This document shows, one piece after another, positions 36,192 through 45,548 of a DNA stretch of 64,000 bases. The first letter of the stretch is position 1, and every line of letters begins with the position of its first letter. The notes beneath the pieces were generated by a model. It saw only the letters and a program-made list of their open reading frames with translations, had not been told where the DNA came from and did not search any database. Made by a program: the position numbers and the translations under genes. Source of the stretch: Kibdelosporangium aridum (GTDB lineage Bacteria; Actinomycetota; Actinomycetes; Mycobacteriales; Pseudonocardiaceae); assembly GCF_900176515.1 (NCBI RefSeq), contig NZ_FWXV01000002.1, positions 806,001 through 870,000 of the forward strand, read 5' to 3'.

Positions 36192-37498
36192 TTGACCGCC
36201 TCCGCAGCAGCAGCGGCCGCGTGGGGCAGGGCGTCGGCGATGACGTTGAACGCCTCGTCGTCGAGGGCCGCGTTGACGAACCAGGCTTCGAACGCGCTCG
36301 GCGGGGCGTAGACACCGCGTTCGAGCAGCGCGTGGAAGAAGGCGGGAAAGCGCCAGGTGTCGGCCTTCTTGGCGGCGTCGTAGTTGGTGACCAGGTCTTC
36401 GGTGAAGAACACGCTGACCAGGTTGCCCGCGTACTGCACCCGGTGCGGGACGCTCTTCTCGGTGAGCGCGTCGGTGAACAGGCCGCCGAGACGGTGCGCG
36501 TTCGCGTCGAGCTTCTCGTAGACCGCGGCGTCGGCGTTCTGCAGCGTGGTGAGCCCGGCAGCGACCGCGACCGGGTTCCCGGACAGGGTTCCGGCCTGGT
36601 AGACGGGGCCCTGCGGAGCCAGCCGGGACATGATCTCGGTGCTGCCGCCGAACGCGGCCGCAGGCAGACCGCCGGACATCACCTTGCCGAACGTGTACAG
36701 ATCGCCCGCGACACCCTCCAGCCCAAACCAGCCAGAGCTCGACACACGGAAGCCGGTCATCACCTCGTCGATGATCAGCAAGGCACCGTACTGGGCGGTG
36801 AGCGAACGCAGGCCCTCGTTGAAGCCGTTGATCGGGGCGATGGCGCCCATGTTCCCGGCCGCGGCCTCGGTGATCACGGCCGCGATCGTGTCGCCGTGCT
36901 TCTCGAACGCCGCGCGAACCGCGTCAACGTCGTTGTACGGCAGCACAATCGTGTCGTTGGCCTGAGCACCCGTGACACCAGGTGTCGTCGGCAGCCCCAG
37001 CGTCGCGACACCTGAACCCGCTTCGGCGAGCAGAGCGTCGACGTGACCGTGGTAGCACCCAGCGAACTTGATGATCTTCGAGCGGCCGGTGTAGCCACGC
37101 GCCAGCCGGATCGCGCTCATCGTCGCCTCGGTGCCCGAATTGACCAGGCGCACCTGCTCCACCGGCCGCACCCGGTTGACGATCTCCTCGGCCAGCTCGA
37201 CCTCACCGGCCGTCGGCGTACCGAAGGACAACCCGTTGATCGCGGCCTCCCGGACAGCCTCGACGACCTTCGGGTGCGCGTGCCCAAGGATCATCGGGCC
37301 CCAGGAGCTCACCAGGTCGACATAACGGTTGCCGTCCGCGTCCCAGAGATATGTGCCTTCGCCCTTGACCATGAACCTCGGCGTGCCGCCCACGGAGTGG
37401 AACGCACGGACCGGCGAGTTCACCCCACCGGGGATGAGGGCACTCGCGCGCTCGAACAACTGGGCCGAGGTCTTGACCTGCTCAACACCTGTGCTCAC
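36188..37498 (-). CDS. hemL: glutamate-1-semialdehyde 2,1-aminomutase
   Basis: 436 aa PLP enzyme making 5-aminolevulinate, the second step of the C5 haem pathway after HemA. PLP Lys272 lies in [17 protein letters not shown]; the substrate motif [10 protein letters not shown] and [10 protein letters not shown] are present. GTG 37498 is chosen; TAAGAC seven bases upstream suggests a leaderless mRNA. Leads the operon hemL-phosphatase-resA and perhaps the ccd/res/ccs genes, linking haem synthesis to cytochrome c assembly. Confidence 0.96.
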   Translation of the reverse strand: MSTGVEQVKTSAQLFERASALIPGGVNSPVRAFHSVGGTPRFMVKGEGTYLWDADGNRYVDLVSSWGPMILGHAHPKVVEAVREAAINGLSFGTPTAGEVELAEEIVNRVRPVEQVRLVNSGTEATMSAIRLARGYTGRSKIIKFAGCYHGHVDALLAEAGSGVATLGLPTTPGVTGAQANDTIVLPYNDVDAVRAAFEKHGDTIAAVITEAAAGNMGAIAPINGFNEGLRSLTAQYGALLIIDEVMTGFRVSSSGWFGLEGVAGDLYTFGKVMSGGLPAAAFGGSTEIMSRLAPQGPVYQAGTLSGNPVAVAAGLTTLQNADAAVYEKLDANAHRLGGLFTDALTEKSVPHRVQYAGNLVSVFFTEDLVTNYDAAKKADTWRFPAFFHALLERGVYAPPSAFEAWFVNAALDDEAFNVIADALPHAAAAAAEAVK

Positions 37499-37505
37499 AA
37501 CTTCA

Positions 37506-37511
37506 GTCTTA
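37506..37511 (-). promoter_or_regulatory. hemL -10 element, leaderless
   Basis: TAAGAC (TAnnnC) seven bases before GTG 37498 on the minus strand; weaker than the TAnnnT consensus. Confidence 0.4.
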
Positions 37512-37586
37512 CAGGTGACCGGATGTGGCCTGACGCACGGGCATGTCGGGGAACAGGCGGGCCCGCGCGCCAGGGTCATAAGTCCG

Positions 37587-38078
37587 TCATGAGGACGGAC
37601 GTTTGGTGATGGTGTTCGCGGTCACGCCATCGTCCGTGCGCTCGCCCTGGACCATCACCGACGAGCCCGGGGTGATGTCGGACATCTTGCCGTCGACGGT
37701 CGTCTCGACCTTGGTGCTGTCCGATGTGGTCACCTTCACCTCGGTGCCGTCGGGCATCTTCACGTAGATCGTGTTGCCCTCGATGCGGTCGACCGTTCCC
37801 ATCGTGCCGCCGCGGAACGTGCCGCCTTGGCCGCCGCCCTGACCAGGTCCGAGACGCATGCCGCCGCCGGATCGTTGCGGTTGCTGAGCGGCGGTTCCAC
37901 CCGACGAACCCGCGACCGCGGAGTGCGTCCACACGCCGCCGAAGAACGCGACGAGCGCGAGCACTACGACGCCGAGGCCGATGGTGACCTTGGACAGCCC
38001 GCGTTTGGCCTGGGTGAGCTCCTGGTCAAGATCGCCGGGCACCGGGGTGGCGATCGGGTTCTGCTGCTGTTCGGTCAT
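37587..38078 (-). CDS. membrane-anchored DUF5666-like protein
   Basis: 163 aa. One transmembrane helix (about 31-52), a Gly/Gln-rich linker and a small beta domain with two repeats of the pattern [16 protein letters not shown] and [16 protein letters not shown], as in DUF5666/OB-like folds. AGGAGAG precedes the ATG. It is the last gene of the MacAB-type operon, so it may be an accessory subunit or substrate of that exporter. Confidence 0.75.
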   Translation of the reverse strand: MTEQQQNPIATPVPGDLDQELTQAKRGLSKVTIGLGVVVLALVAFFGGVWTHSAVAGSSGGTAAQQPQRSGGGMRLGPGQGGGQGGTFRGGTMGTVDRIEGNTIYVKMPDGTEVKVTTSDSTKVETTVDGKMSDITPGSSVMVQGERTDDGVTANTITKRPSS

Positions 38079-38088
38079 CAACTCTCTC

Positions 38089-39285
38089 CTAATCGTGACG
38101 CAGGGCTTCGATCGGGCGCAGTGAGGCGGCCCTGCCCGCCGGGTAGCTGCCGAAGAACAGGCCGATCAGTGCGGACACGCCGAATGCGAGGAAGATCGAC
38201 CCGGGGACGACCACCGGTGTGATCCCGGCGATGGTGAACTGGCTGCCGACCACGCCCGCGGCGACGCCGAGCGCGCCGCCGAAAAGACTCAGCAGGGTCG
38301 CCTCGGTCAGGAACTGCCCGAGGATCACGCCGCGGGTCGCGCCGATCGCTTTGCGGATCCCGATTTCCCGGATCCGCTCGGTCACCGTCACCAACATGAT
38401 GTTCGTGACGCCGATTCCCCCGACCAGCAAGGAAATCGCGGCCACTGAGGCCAGCAACACGGTGAACGTCTCGGTCGCGGTCGTGCGCGTCGCCAGCAGC
38501 TGTTCTTGGCTCAGCACGCGGAAGTCCGCGGTCTGGTTCGCCGAGATCCGGTGCCGTGCGGTCAGGATCGCCGTGATCTCGGCTTGCGCCGCTGACATCG
38601 ACTCGGCGCTCGTTGCCTGTACGAGGATCTGATTCACCTGGCCGTAGCCGGTCAGCGAATTCTGCACGGCTGTCAAGGGCGCGACCGCCGTGTCGTCGGC
38701 GTTGTTCAGGCCAGACGAGCCCTTCGACTGCAGCACGCCGATCACGGTGAACTGGATGTTGTTGGCCAGCACCTGTTTGCCGACCGGATCGGCGTTGCCG
38801 AACAACTCCTGTGCCGTGGTCGGGCCGAGGACCATGACCTTGCGGCCCGCAGTCACGTCGTCGGCGGTGAACAACGAACCGGAAGCCAGCGCGCTGTTCG
38901 ACGTCGAGAAGTACTCCGGGTTCGTGCCGATCAGTTGCGGCACTTCGTAACTGGTGCCTTGGTAGACCGCCGTGACCGGAGTCGAGACCACGGGCGAACT
39001 GGCCTTGATGTCAGGCGCGCCAAGGGGATCGACCAAAGCCTTGGCGTCCTCGACGGTCAACGGCCGCGCGTTGGCGTTCTGCCCACCGGCGCGCGACACC
39101 GTGAGCACGTTGGTGCCCAGGCCGGCGATGCTCTGTTCGATCGAAGCCGACGCCCCACTGCCCACAGCGACAAGCAGGATCACGGCAGCGACGCCGATCA
39201 TGATGCCGAGGGTCGTCAGCCCCGAACGGAGTTTGTTCGCCGCGAGCCCGCGCAGGGCGAATCGAAGGACTTCACCGAACTTCAC
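38089..39285 (-). CDS. MacB-type ABC transporter permease
   Basis: 398 aa with the MacB topology: one N-terminal helix (about 20-42), a large periplasmic-type domain, and three C-terminal helices within 270-385. FtsX-fold signature GVTNIMLVTVTERIREIGIRKAIGA is present. GTG 39285 overlaps the ATPase gene stop by four bases; an ATG eight codons earlier is less likely. Exports peptides, siderophores or drugs in relatives. Confidence 0.9.
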   Translation of the reverse strand: MKFGEVLRFALRGLAANKLRSGLTTLGIMIGVAAVILLVAVGSGASASIEQSIAGLGTNVLTVSRAGGQNANARPLTVEDAKALVDPLGAPDIKASSPVVSTPVTAVYQGTSYEVPQLIGTNPEYFSTSNSALASGSLFTADDVTAGRKVMVLGPTTAQELFGNADPVGKQVLANNIQFTVIGVLQSKGSSGLNNADDTAVAPLTAVQNSLTGYGQVNQILVQATSAESMSAAQAEITAILTARHRISANQTADFRVLSQEQLLATRTTATETFTVLLASVAAISLLVGGIGVTNIMLVTVTERIREIGIRKAIGATRGVILGQFLTEATLLSLFGGALGVAAGVVGSQFTIAGITPVVVPGSIFLAFGVSALIGLFFGSYPAGRAASLRPIEALRHD

Positions 39286-39989
39286 GTCAGCGCTCCCGTC
39301 CTGCGCCACTGTGACGTGTCTTCGACGATCTGGCCGTCGGAGACACGGACCATGCGAGCCGCGCGCCCGGCGACGTGGTCCTCGTGCGTGATCATCACGA
39401 TCGTCCGGCCGATTCGGTTGAGCCGGTCGAACACCGCCAGCACCTCGTCGGTGCTTTCGCTGTCCAGGTTTCCGGTCGGCTCGTCGGCCAGCACCATCGC
39501 CGGCCCGGTCACCAGCGCACGCGCCAACGCGACCCGCTGTTGCTGGCCACCGGACAGCTGGTTGGGCTTGTGCCCGGCCCGGTCGACGAGACCGACCATT
39601 TCCAGGGCTGCCATGGCTCGCTCGCGTCGTTCCTTTCGGCCGACACCGGCGTAGACGAGCGGCAGCTCCACATTGGACATCGCGGACGTTCGGGGAACCA
39701 GGTTGTAGGACTGGAAGACGAAGCCGATCTTCCGGTTGCGCACCAGGGAAAGCTGACGTTCGTTGAGATCACCGACGTCGATTCCGTCCAGTTTGTACGT
39801 TCCGCGGGTCGGCACGTCCAGGCAGCCGAGTACGTTCAGCAGAGTTGATTTGCCTGAACCGGACGCGCCCATGATCGCGAGGTATTCGCCGGGCCACACG
39901 GCCAGATCCACGCCGCGCAACGCGTGCACCTCGGTTTCGCCGCTGCCGTAAGTCTTGTGCAACGCGCTGACTTCGATGACCGGCTTCAT
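39282..39989 (-). CDS. MacB-type ABC transporter ATP-binding protein
   Basis: 235 aa. Walker A GASGSGKSTL, signature NQLSGGQQQRVALARAL, Walker B VLADEPTGNLDS and switch His in ITHED. LolD/MacB subgroup. ATG overlaps the adaptor gene stop (ATGA). Confidence 0.95.
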   Translation of the reverse strand: MKPVIEVSALHKTYGSGETEVHALRGVDLAVWPGEYLAIMGASGSGKSTLLNVLGCLDVPTRGTYKLDGIDVGDLNERQLSLVRNRKIGFVFQSYNLVPRTSAMSNVELPLVYAGVGRKERRERAMAALEMVGLVDRAGHKPNQLSGGQQQRVALARALVTGPAMVLADEPTGNLDSESTDEVLAVFDRLNRIGRTIVMITHEDHVAGRAARMVRVSDGQIVEDTSQWRRTGALT

Positions 39990-41185
39990 CGCCCTGTCCC
40001 GCCGCCGCCACCAGGCTGCTGGATCCGGACACCGCCGCCGCCGAGACCGCCACCGCCGAAGCTGCCACCACCGCGTTCCTGCTGGTTGCTGGTGGCCGGA
40101 GCCGTGGGCAGAACGACCTGATCGCCGACGTTCAGCCCGGAAGTCACCTGCACCAAGGACTCGCTGCGCACGCCGATCTCGATCGCACGGCTGGTCTCCT
40201 GGCCGTTCACCAGCAGGTTCACTGTGTGCGTCGTGCCGACCGTGCGCATCGCGGCCGACGGGATCGCGATCGCGTCAGCGGCCTTGGCGACCGTGATCGC
40301 CACGCTCGCGGACTGACCAGGCCGCAACTGAGCGGGCGGTGTGTTCAGCGTCAGGGTCACGCCGTAGGTCACGACATTGTTCGAGCCTGTCGTGGCTGTG
40401 AGGTCGATCGCGGACACCTTGGCTGCCTGCGGCGTGTCCGGCATGGCGTTCAACGTGACCGTGGCGTCCTGGCCCGCTTTGACCTTGGCCACGTCGATCT
40501 CCGCGAGGTTCGCTTTGACCTGCAGGCTCGCCAGGTTCGTGATCGTGATGAACCCGGACGAAGCGGACGTGGACGAGTTCCCCGAGTTGGCGGACCCGTT
40601 GTTGGCTGTGGAACCTCCGGACGACGAACCGGTTTTCTGGCCGACGGTTCCGTTGATCGCGGTCACCGTCCCGTCGCCGGGTGCGGTCAACGTGGTCGCG
40701 TTCACCGCTTCCTGCGCCTGGTCCACGTTGACCTCGGCCTGATCCACCTGGGCCTGCAACGACTTCGTGCTCTGCTGCTGCGACGACTGCCCCTGCTGAG
40801 TCGTGGTGGTTTCCGACGCGTTGGCCAGGTTCTCCTTGGCCGCGCTCAGACTGGACTTGGCGGCCGCGAGCTGCAGCTTGGCCTGCGAATCGTCCAGTTT
40901 GGCCAATTGCTGGCCTTTGCTGACGGTGTCACCGACTTTGACGTTGATCTGCGTGATCGTGCCGCTCGCAGCGAAATCCGCGGTCCCGGTGTAGCTGCTT
41001 TCCACGCTGCCCGCAGCCGAAACAGTCTCGACGACATCGGTCCGGGTCGCCGCGACGGATCGGACGCCAGTCGGCGTTGCCGCGTTCGAACTCGGCCACA
41101 AGAAGGTGTACGCACCCCAGCCCGCGGCGACCAGAGCCACCACGAGTACCCCATTGATCAACCACGCACGGCGTCCGCGTCTCAT
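39986..41185 (-). CDS. MacA/HlyD-like periplasmic adaptor protein
   Basis: 399 aa. N-terminal signal anchor (about 8-27), split lipoyl-type domain, helical hairpin rich in Gln/Ala (QAQVDQAEVNVDQAQEAV), an unusual Ser/Gly/Asn linker, beta-barrel domain and a C-terminal tail of almost pure Gly. The ATG fits a position after three in-register 11-bp repeats. In Gram-positives such adaptors bridge the ABC pump to the cell wall. First gene of the four-gene operon. Confidence 0.9.
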   Translation of the reverse strand: MRRGRRAWLINGVLVVALVAAGWGAYTFLWPSSNAATPTGVRSVAATRTDVVETVSAAGSVESSYTGTADFAASGTITQINVKVGDTVSKGQQLAKLDDSQAKLQLAAAKSSLSAAKENLANASETTTTQQGQSSQQQSTKSLQAQVDQAEVNVDQAQEAVNATTLTAPGDGTVTAINGTVGQKTGSSSGGSTANNGSANSGNSSTSASSGFITITNLASLQVKANLAEIDVAKVKAGQDATVTLNAMPDTPQAAKVSAIDLTATTGSNNVVTYGVTLTLNTPPAQLRPGQSASVAITVAKAADAIAIPSAAMRTVGTTHTVNLLVNGQETSRAIEIGVRSESLVQVTSGLNVGDQVVLPTAPATSNQQERGGGSFGGGGLGGGGVRIQQPGGGGGTGR

Positions 41186-41219
41186 GCAGGCAATGCTCGA
41201 CGCGGCAGTTCCCAGCTTG

Positions 41220-41252
41220 CTGGAAGCAACCTGGGAGTTGGCTGGGAGGAGA
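41220..41252. promoter_or_regulatory. three direct repeats of 11-bp period before the MacAB-type operon
   Basis: CTGGAAG, CTGGGAG and CTGGGAG start at 41220, 41231 and 41242, 35-67 bases upstream of the adaptor start. One helical turn spacing is typical of OmpR/PhoB-family response regulator operators. No response regulator gene lies in the window. Confidence 0.6.
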
Positions 41253-41591
41253 TCAGGCCCGGTGCTTGGGCCTCGCGCGAGCGGCCAGCACGAGCTGGCG
41301 GATGGCATCGACCACCAGCACACCCGCGATAGTGCCGGAGAAGATCGCCAGTGACATCCAGTGCCCGTAGTACCGGTGCGACACCAGCGTGCGGCCGTCG
41401 TCCAGCACTGTGGTGATGGTCGCGACGCCCTTCGGCCACAGGTAGAAAGCCAGCCAGATCAGCCCGGCGGCGACCAGCACCTCCGCCGCGGCGACGAGCG
41501 CACGCTTCGGCTGGTTCAGCTTCGCACGCACCGGCGGCAGCGCCGGGAGCTCGGGTTCCTGCTCCGGGGCGGTCTTCGGCTGGGCAGTCAC
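41253..41591 (-). CDS. two-helix membrane protein
   Basis: 112 aa. Pro/Glu-rich N-terminus of 28 residues, then helices near 32-52 and 80-101, with a conserved-looking loop TVLDDGRTLVSHRYYGHW outside. Not recognised. GTG start. It ends where the direct repeats of the MacAB promoter begin. Confidence 0.7.
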   Translation of the reverse strand: MTAQPKTAPEQEPELPALPPVRAKLNQPKRALVAAAEVLVAAGLIWLAFYLWPKGVATITTVLDDGRTLVSHRYYGHWMSLAIFSGTIAGVLVVDAIRQLVLAARARPKHRA

Positions 41592-41604
41592 ATCATGCAG
41601 CTTC

Positions 41605-42039
41605 TCACGAGTCGATTCGCTCGCGCAGGGCAGCCCGCAGCGCCTCGCCGTCCTTGGCCCACGCGAGCACTGTCGTGCCGTCGTGCAGCTTCACCGGAAC
41701 GGACTCGAACTTGCGCGGCACAGTCAGGCCACCACCGAGAACACGAGCGGCCATCGGCGTTCCGACCTCGTCGTCAGCCGCGGCGATCTGCTCGAGCGGC
41801 AGCTCCTCACGGCCTTGCCGCAGGACCAGGTGGGTCAGTTCGACCGAGCAGATCTTGCGCCTGGCCTGCACCCAGACCGCGGCGGCACCGGCGAACAGGA
41901 ACGCCACGATCACCCATGCGACAACGTGCACCGGCCCGGTCGTCCACTCGACGATCGCGCCGACCAGGGCGAAAATCGGTCCCCACAACACCGGCCACCA
42001 GGTGGAACCGGGTTCGGCGTAGAAGACCGGTCCGCTCAT
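41605..42039 (-). CDS. membrane protein with C-terminal PH-like domain (DUF3093-like)
   Basis: 144 aa. Two helices (about 12-29 and 35-53) then a beta-rich soluble domain with ELTHLVLRQGREELPLEQIA and a final Arg-rich helix. Start MSGPVFYAEPG overlaps the stop of the preceding membrane gene (ATGA); 69 upstream codons in frame are rejected. Family match to DUF3093 is tentative. Confidence 0.65.
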   Translation of the reverse strand: MSGPVFYAEPGSTWWPVLWGPIFALVGAIVEWTTGPVHVVAWVIVAFLFAGAAAVWVQARRKICSVELTHLVLRQGREELPLEQIAAADDEVGTPMAARVLGGGLTVPRKFESVPVKLHDGTTVLAWAKDGEALRAALRERIDS

Positions 42040-42521
42040 CGCCGCGGCGGCACCTTGCGGAACTGGCGGAAGTACTCGTTGGACGGCGGCATGAACATGA
42101 ACACCAGCCCGGTGGCCGTGATCACCACGGAGACCAGCCCGACCACCGACGTCATGCCGACCGCGGAGGCCTGGGTGAGCAGGCCGAAAACGGCGAACAC
42201 GGTGAGCAGGATCCGCGCCCAGTTGCGTCCCGCCCGCATCCGCCACGCGAACAGCACCATCAGCAGGGCGACCACCCCGAGCGCGAAGTAGAACATCGTC
42301 TTGATCGTGCTCGGCGGCAGCTGCGCCTCCGGACGGCCGGCGGACTGCTGCACGAACTGCTGGACGAACACGTCCGCGTCCACGGCCTGCAGCACGGCGG
42401 ACACCACAGCGGACAGCACCCAGACCGCGAAGGCGATGTTCACTTCCTTGGGCACCGCGGGCTTGGGCGGTTTCTGCTCAGGCGGGGTGTGCTTCGGGGC
42501 GGGGAAGAGCGGGTCGGACAC
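42036..42521 (-). CDS. four-helix membrane protein, paralogue of the next gene upstream
   Basis: 161 aa. Pro/Lys-rich N-terminus, then helices near 28-46, 75-93, 102-119 and 124-143. The segment VNIAFAVWVLSAVV matches VNVAFWLTIVGFSI of the neighbour. AGGAG lies nine bases before GTG 42521. Function unknown. Confidence 0.75.
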   Translation of the reverse strand: MSDPLFPAPKHTPPEQKPPKPAVPKEVNIAFAVWVLSAVVSAVLQAVDADVFVQQFVQQSAGRPEAQLPPSTIKTMFYFALGVVALLMVLFAWRMRAGRNWARILLTVFAVFGLLTQASAVGMTSVVGLVSVVITATGLVFMFMPPSNEYFRQFRKVPPRR

Positions 42522-42532
42522 GGGACGAACTC

Positions 42533-43006
42533 CTACTCCTCGCTCAGGAAACGGGTCGACGTGCCGGAGAACAACAAACCCACCGACGTCAGCACGCAGA
42601 GAATGCCCGCCAGCGGGATGAGTGGGATGTTCAGGCCGTGCAGCAGCAACTGCAGCAGCACGAACAGGATCGCCAGGATGGTGAAGCGGAACCTGGACTT
42701 GCGGTCACCCGCCCGCACCTGCCGAACCATGTAGGCCGCGAGCAGGCCGATGATGACCGCGAACGCGAGGTTCAGCCAGACACCGACGTTGATGCCCTGC
42801 CTGATCTGCTCCGGTGAAATCCGCTGGTCCGCCGGCCGCTGCGCCTGGCTCTCGATCGCCAGCGTGATGGACTGGTCCTTCAGCGCGAGCGCGAGGGCGG
42901 CGACCAGGATCAGAATGCTGAAGCCCACGATGGTCAGCCAGAACGCCACGTTGACGATCCGCGGCGCCATCGTCGGCGTCGGGTCCGATTTGCCTGAACT
43001 CGTCAC
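42533..43006 (-). CDS. four-helix membrane protein
   Basis: 157 aa with helices near 20-41, 73-93, 104-122 and 125-145 and the same layout as the 161-aa protein after it, so the two look like a tandem duplication. A TAGCGT box seven bases before GTG 43006 suggests a leaderless promoter, separating this cluster from hemB. Confidence 0.75.
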   Translation of the reverse strand: MTSSGKSDPTPTMAPRIVNVAFWLTIVGFSILILVAALALALKDQSITLAIESQAQRPADQRISPEQIRQGINVGVWLNLAFAVIIGLLAAYMVRQVRAGDRKSRFRFTILAILFVLLQLLLHGLNIPLIPLAGILCVLTSVGLLFSGTSTRFLSEE

Positions 43007-43013
43007 ACCACGA

Positions 43014-43019
43014 ACGCTA
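43014..43019 (-). promoter_or_regulatory. -10 element of the four-helix membrane protein gene, leaderless
   Basis: TAGCGT seven bases before GTG 43006, inside the gap after the hemB stop. Confidence 0.45.
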
Positions 43020-43022
43020 CCC

Positions 43023-44000
43023 TCAGCCCTCGCGCAGCCAGCCTGCGACCTCGACTGCCCAGTACGTGAGCACGATGTCGGCCCCCGCGCGGCGGATCGA
43101 CGTGAGCGTTTCGGTGATCGTGCGCCGCCGGTCGAGCCAGCCGTTCGCGGCCGCCGCCTCGATCATCGCGTACTCACCGGAAACCTGGTACGCGGCCACC
43201 GGGACGTCCGAGATCTCCGCGGTCGCCCTGATCACGTCCAGGTACGCCAGCGCGGGCTTGACCATCACCATGTCCGCGCCTTCGGCCAGGTCGAGCTGGA
43301 CCTCGCGCAGCGACTCACGGACGTTGCCCGGATCCTGCTGGTATGCCTTGCGGTCGCCCTTGAGCTGCGAGTCCACCGCGTCACGGAACGGGCCGAAGAA
43401 CGCCGAGGCGTACTTCGCCGAGTAGGCGAGGATGCCGGTGTCCTGGAAGCCCGCATCGTCGAGTGCGCCGCGGATCACGCCGACCTGGCCGTCCATCATC
43501 CCGCTCGGGCCGAGCACATGGGCTCCGGCGCTGGCCTGGGCGACCGCCATCTCGGCGTAGATCTCCAGGGTCGCGTCGTTGTCCACGTTGCCGTGCGCGT
43601 CGAGGACGCCGCAGTGTCCGTGGTCGGTGAACTCGTCCAGGCACAGATCGGACATGATCACTGTGCTGTCGCCGACTTCTGAGTACACGTCCCGCAGTGC
43701 GACGTTCAGGATGCCGTCCGGGTCCGTCCCGCCCGAGCCGACCGCGTCGTGCTTCTCCGGCACACCGAACAACATCAGGCCGCCGACACCGGCCTGCACG
43801 GCTTCGACAGCGGCTTTGCGCAGTGAGTCACGGCTGTGCTGGAGCACGCCGGGCATGGAGGACAGGGCGACCGGTTCGGTCAGTCCTTCCTTCACGAACA
43901 TCGGCAGGATCATCTGCTCCGGCCGCAGCGTCGTCTCACTCACCATCCGCCGGAGCGCCGCAGTGCGGCGCAACCGACGGGGCCGATGACTCGGGAACAT
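43023..44000 (-). CDS. hemB: porphobilinogen synthase (delta-aminolevulinic acid dehydratase)
   Basis: 325 aa. Schiff-base Lys196 in [17 protein letters not shown] and Lys248 in [12 protein letters not shown]. The zinc-cysteine motif is altered: [14 protein letters not shown] has Asp122 where Zn enzymes have Cys, which points to a Mg-type enzyme. ATG overlaps the cobA/hemD stop by one base; last gene of rex-hemA-hemC-hemD-hemB. Confidence 0.96.
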   Translation of the reverse strand: MFPSHRPRRLRRTAALRRMVSETTLRPEQMILPMFVKEGLTEPVALSSMPGVLQHSRDSLRKAAVEAVQAGVGGLMLFGVPEKHDAVGSGGTDPDGILNVALRDVYSEVGDSTVIMSDLCLDEFTDHGHCGVLDAHGNVDNDATLEIYAEMAVAQASAGAHVLGPSGMMDGQVGVIRGALDDAGFQDTGILAYSAKYASAFFGPFRDAVDSQLKGDRKAYQQDPGNVRESLREVQLDLAEGADMVMVKPALAYLDVIRATAEISDVPVAAYQVSGEYAMIEAAAANGWLDRRRTITETLTSIRRAGADIVLTYWAVEVAGWLREG

Positions 44001-45532
44001 CAGCGACGCGCCCGCTTCGTCTTCCGGGGCGGGGGCAGCGCGCCCTCGGCACGCAGCCGGGCCGCGTGCTCGGCGAGAGCGTCCACCAGCGCCGGGATCT
44101 GCGGCACCTCGGGCTGAACGTCAACCCTCAGGCCGAATTCACGCGCGGTCTCCGCGGTCTTCGGGCCGATGCAGGCAACGAGCGTGCGAGCGTGCGGCTT
44201 TCCTGCGATACCAACGAGGTTGCGGACCGTGGAGGACGAGGTGAAGCACACCGCGTCGAAGCCACCGGTCTTGATCATCTCGCGGGTCTCGGCGGGCGGC
44301 GGCGCGGCGCGGACCGTGCGGTACGCCGTCACGTCGTCGATCTCCCAGCCGCGGTCACGCAGGCCGGCCGCCAGCGTCTCGGTGGCGATGTCGGCCCGTG
44401 GCAGCAGAACCCGGTCGACCGGGTCGAGAATGTCGTCGTACGGCGGGAAGTCCGCGAGCAGGCCCTCGCTGGACTGCTCACCCGACGGGATCAGCTCGGG
44501 GATGATGCCGAACGACCGCACGCGGGCCGCGGTGGACTCACCCACACAAGCGATCTTCACGCCGGAGAACGCGCGAGCGTCCAAACCGAACTCGGAGAAC
44601 TTCTCCCACACCGCGCGAACCGCGTTGGTCGAGGTGAAAACGACCCACTGGTAGCGGCCGTCCACCAAGCCCTTGACCGAACGCTCCATCTGCGCCGGGC
44701 TGCGCGGCGGCTCGACGGAGATGGTCGGGACCTCGGAGGGGATCGCGCCGTGGATCCGCAGCCGCTCGCTCATCTCCTGCGCCTGGTCCTTGGTGCGCGG
44801 CACCAGGACCTTCCAGCCGTAGAGCGCGCGGGACTCCCACCACGACAGCTTGGAGCGCCCGGCAACCTCTTGTCCCACAGTGACAATCAGGTGCCCGACG
44901 AGCTCACCCGCGTCCGCGGCAAGGGAAGCGAGCGTGGTGTCGATGGTGCGCTGCGACGAACCCGTGCCGTCGGAAGTGACGGCGACCGGGGTCTGCGGCG
45001 CAAGACCGTGCTCCACCAACGAAGACGCGGCCTCGGCGAGGTGGCTTGCGCTGGCGTGCAACACAAGCGGGCCGTGCACACCGGCCAGGCCTGCCCAGTC
45101 GACCGTGCCGCGAACGTCCACTTCGGTGTGTTGCGAGCCGAGCGCGACACCCGCGTACGCCGGAACCGCAGTGCCCGCAGGCACTCCAGGCACGACGTCG
45201 TACGCAGTGGTGCTCTTGGCGACCGCCTGCGTCTCGGCGACCACCGCGGTCTGCGTCAACGGGTCACCGGCGACCAACCGGACGACCGAGCGCCCAGCCT
45301 TCGCCTCGTTCGCCAGGTCCTTGGCCACGTCGGCGGGCTGGCCGACGGCAGGCCGCACCTCCGCGTCGGCCTTGGCGTACGCGAGTACACCGGCCGGCAC
45401 ATCGGGGTCGGTCACGAGAAGCTCGGCACGCTCGATCAGCTCGCGTGCGCGAACCGTCAGCAGCCCGGCGTCCCCGGGGCCGGAGCCTACGAATGCGACG
45501 CGGCCAGGGGCCTTACGTGCATTGGTCGTCAT
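44000..45532 (-). CDS. hemD: uroporphyrinogen-III methyltransferase-like / uroporphyrinogen-III synthase fusion
   Basis: 510 aa two-domain protein. Residues 9-240 are a tetrapyrrole methylase fold ([18 protein letters not shown]), and 250-500 the HemD synthase ([19 protein letters not shown]...VVFTSTNAV). The canonical GGDPFxFGRGGEE loop of active SUMT reads [14 protein letters not shown] here, so methylase activity is doubtful while ring closure should be kept. This fusion is standard in actinobacteria. ATG 45532 is the start. Between hemC and hemB in the operon. Confidence 0.92.
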   Translation of the reverse strand: MTTNARKAPGRVAFVGSGPGDAGLLTVRARELIERAELLVTDPDVPAGVLAYAKADAEVRPAVGQPADVAKDLANEAKAGRSVVRLVAGDPLTQTAVVAETQAVAKSTTAYDVVPGVPAGTAVPAYAGVALGSQHTEVDVRGTVDWAGLAGVHGPLVLHASASHLAEAASSLVEHGLAPQTPVAVTSDGTGSSQRTIDTTLASLAADAGELVGHLIVTVGQEVAGRSKLSWWESRALYGWKVLVPRTKDQAQEMSERLRIHGAIPSEVPTISVEPPRSPAQMERSVKGLVDGRYQWVVFTSTNAVRAVWEKFSEFGLDARAFSGVKIACVGESTAARVRSFGIIPELIPSGEQSSEGLLADFPPYDDILDPVDRVLLPRADIATETLAAGLRDRGWEIDDVTAYRTVRAAPPPAETREMIKTGGFDAVCFTSSSTVRNLVGIAGKPHARTLVACIGPKTAETAREFGLRVDVQPEVPQIPALVDALAEHAARLRAEGALPPPRKTKRARR

Positions 45533-45548
45533 TTCAGGGCACTTCCCA

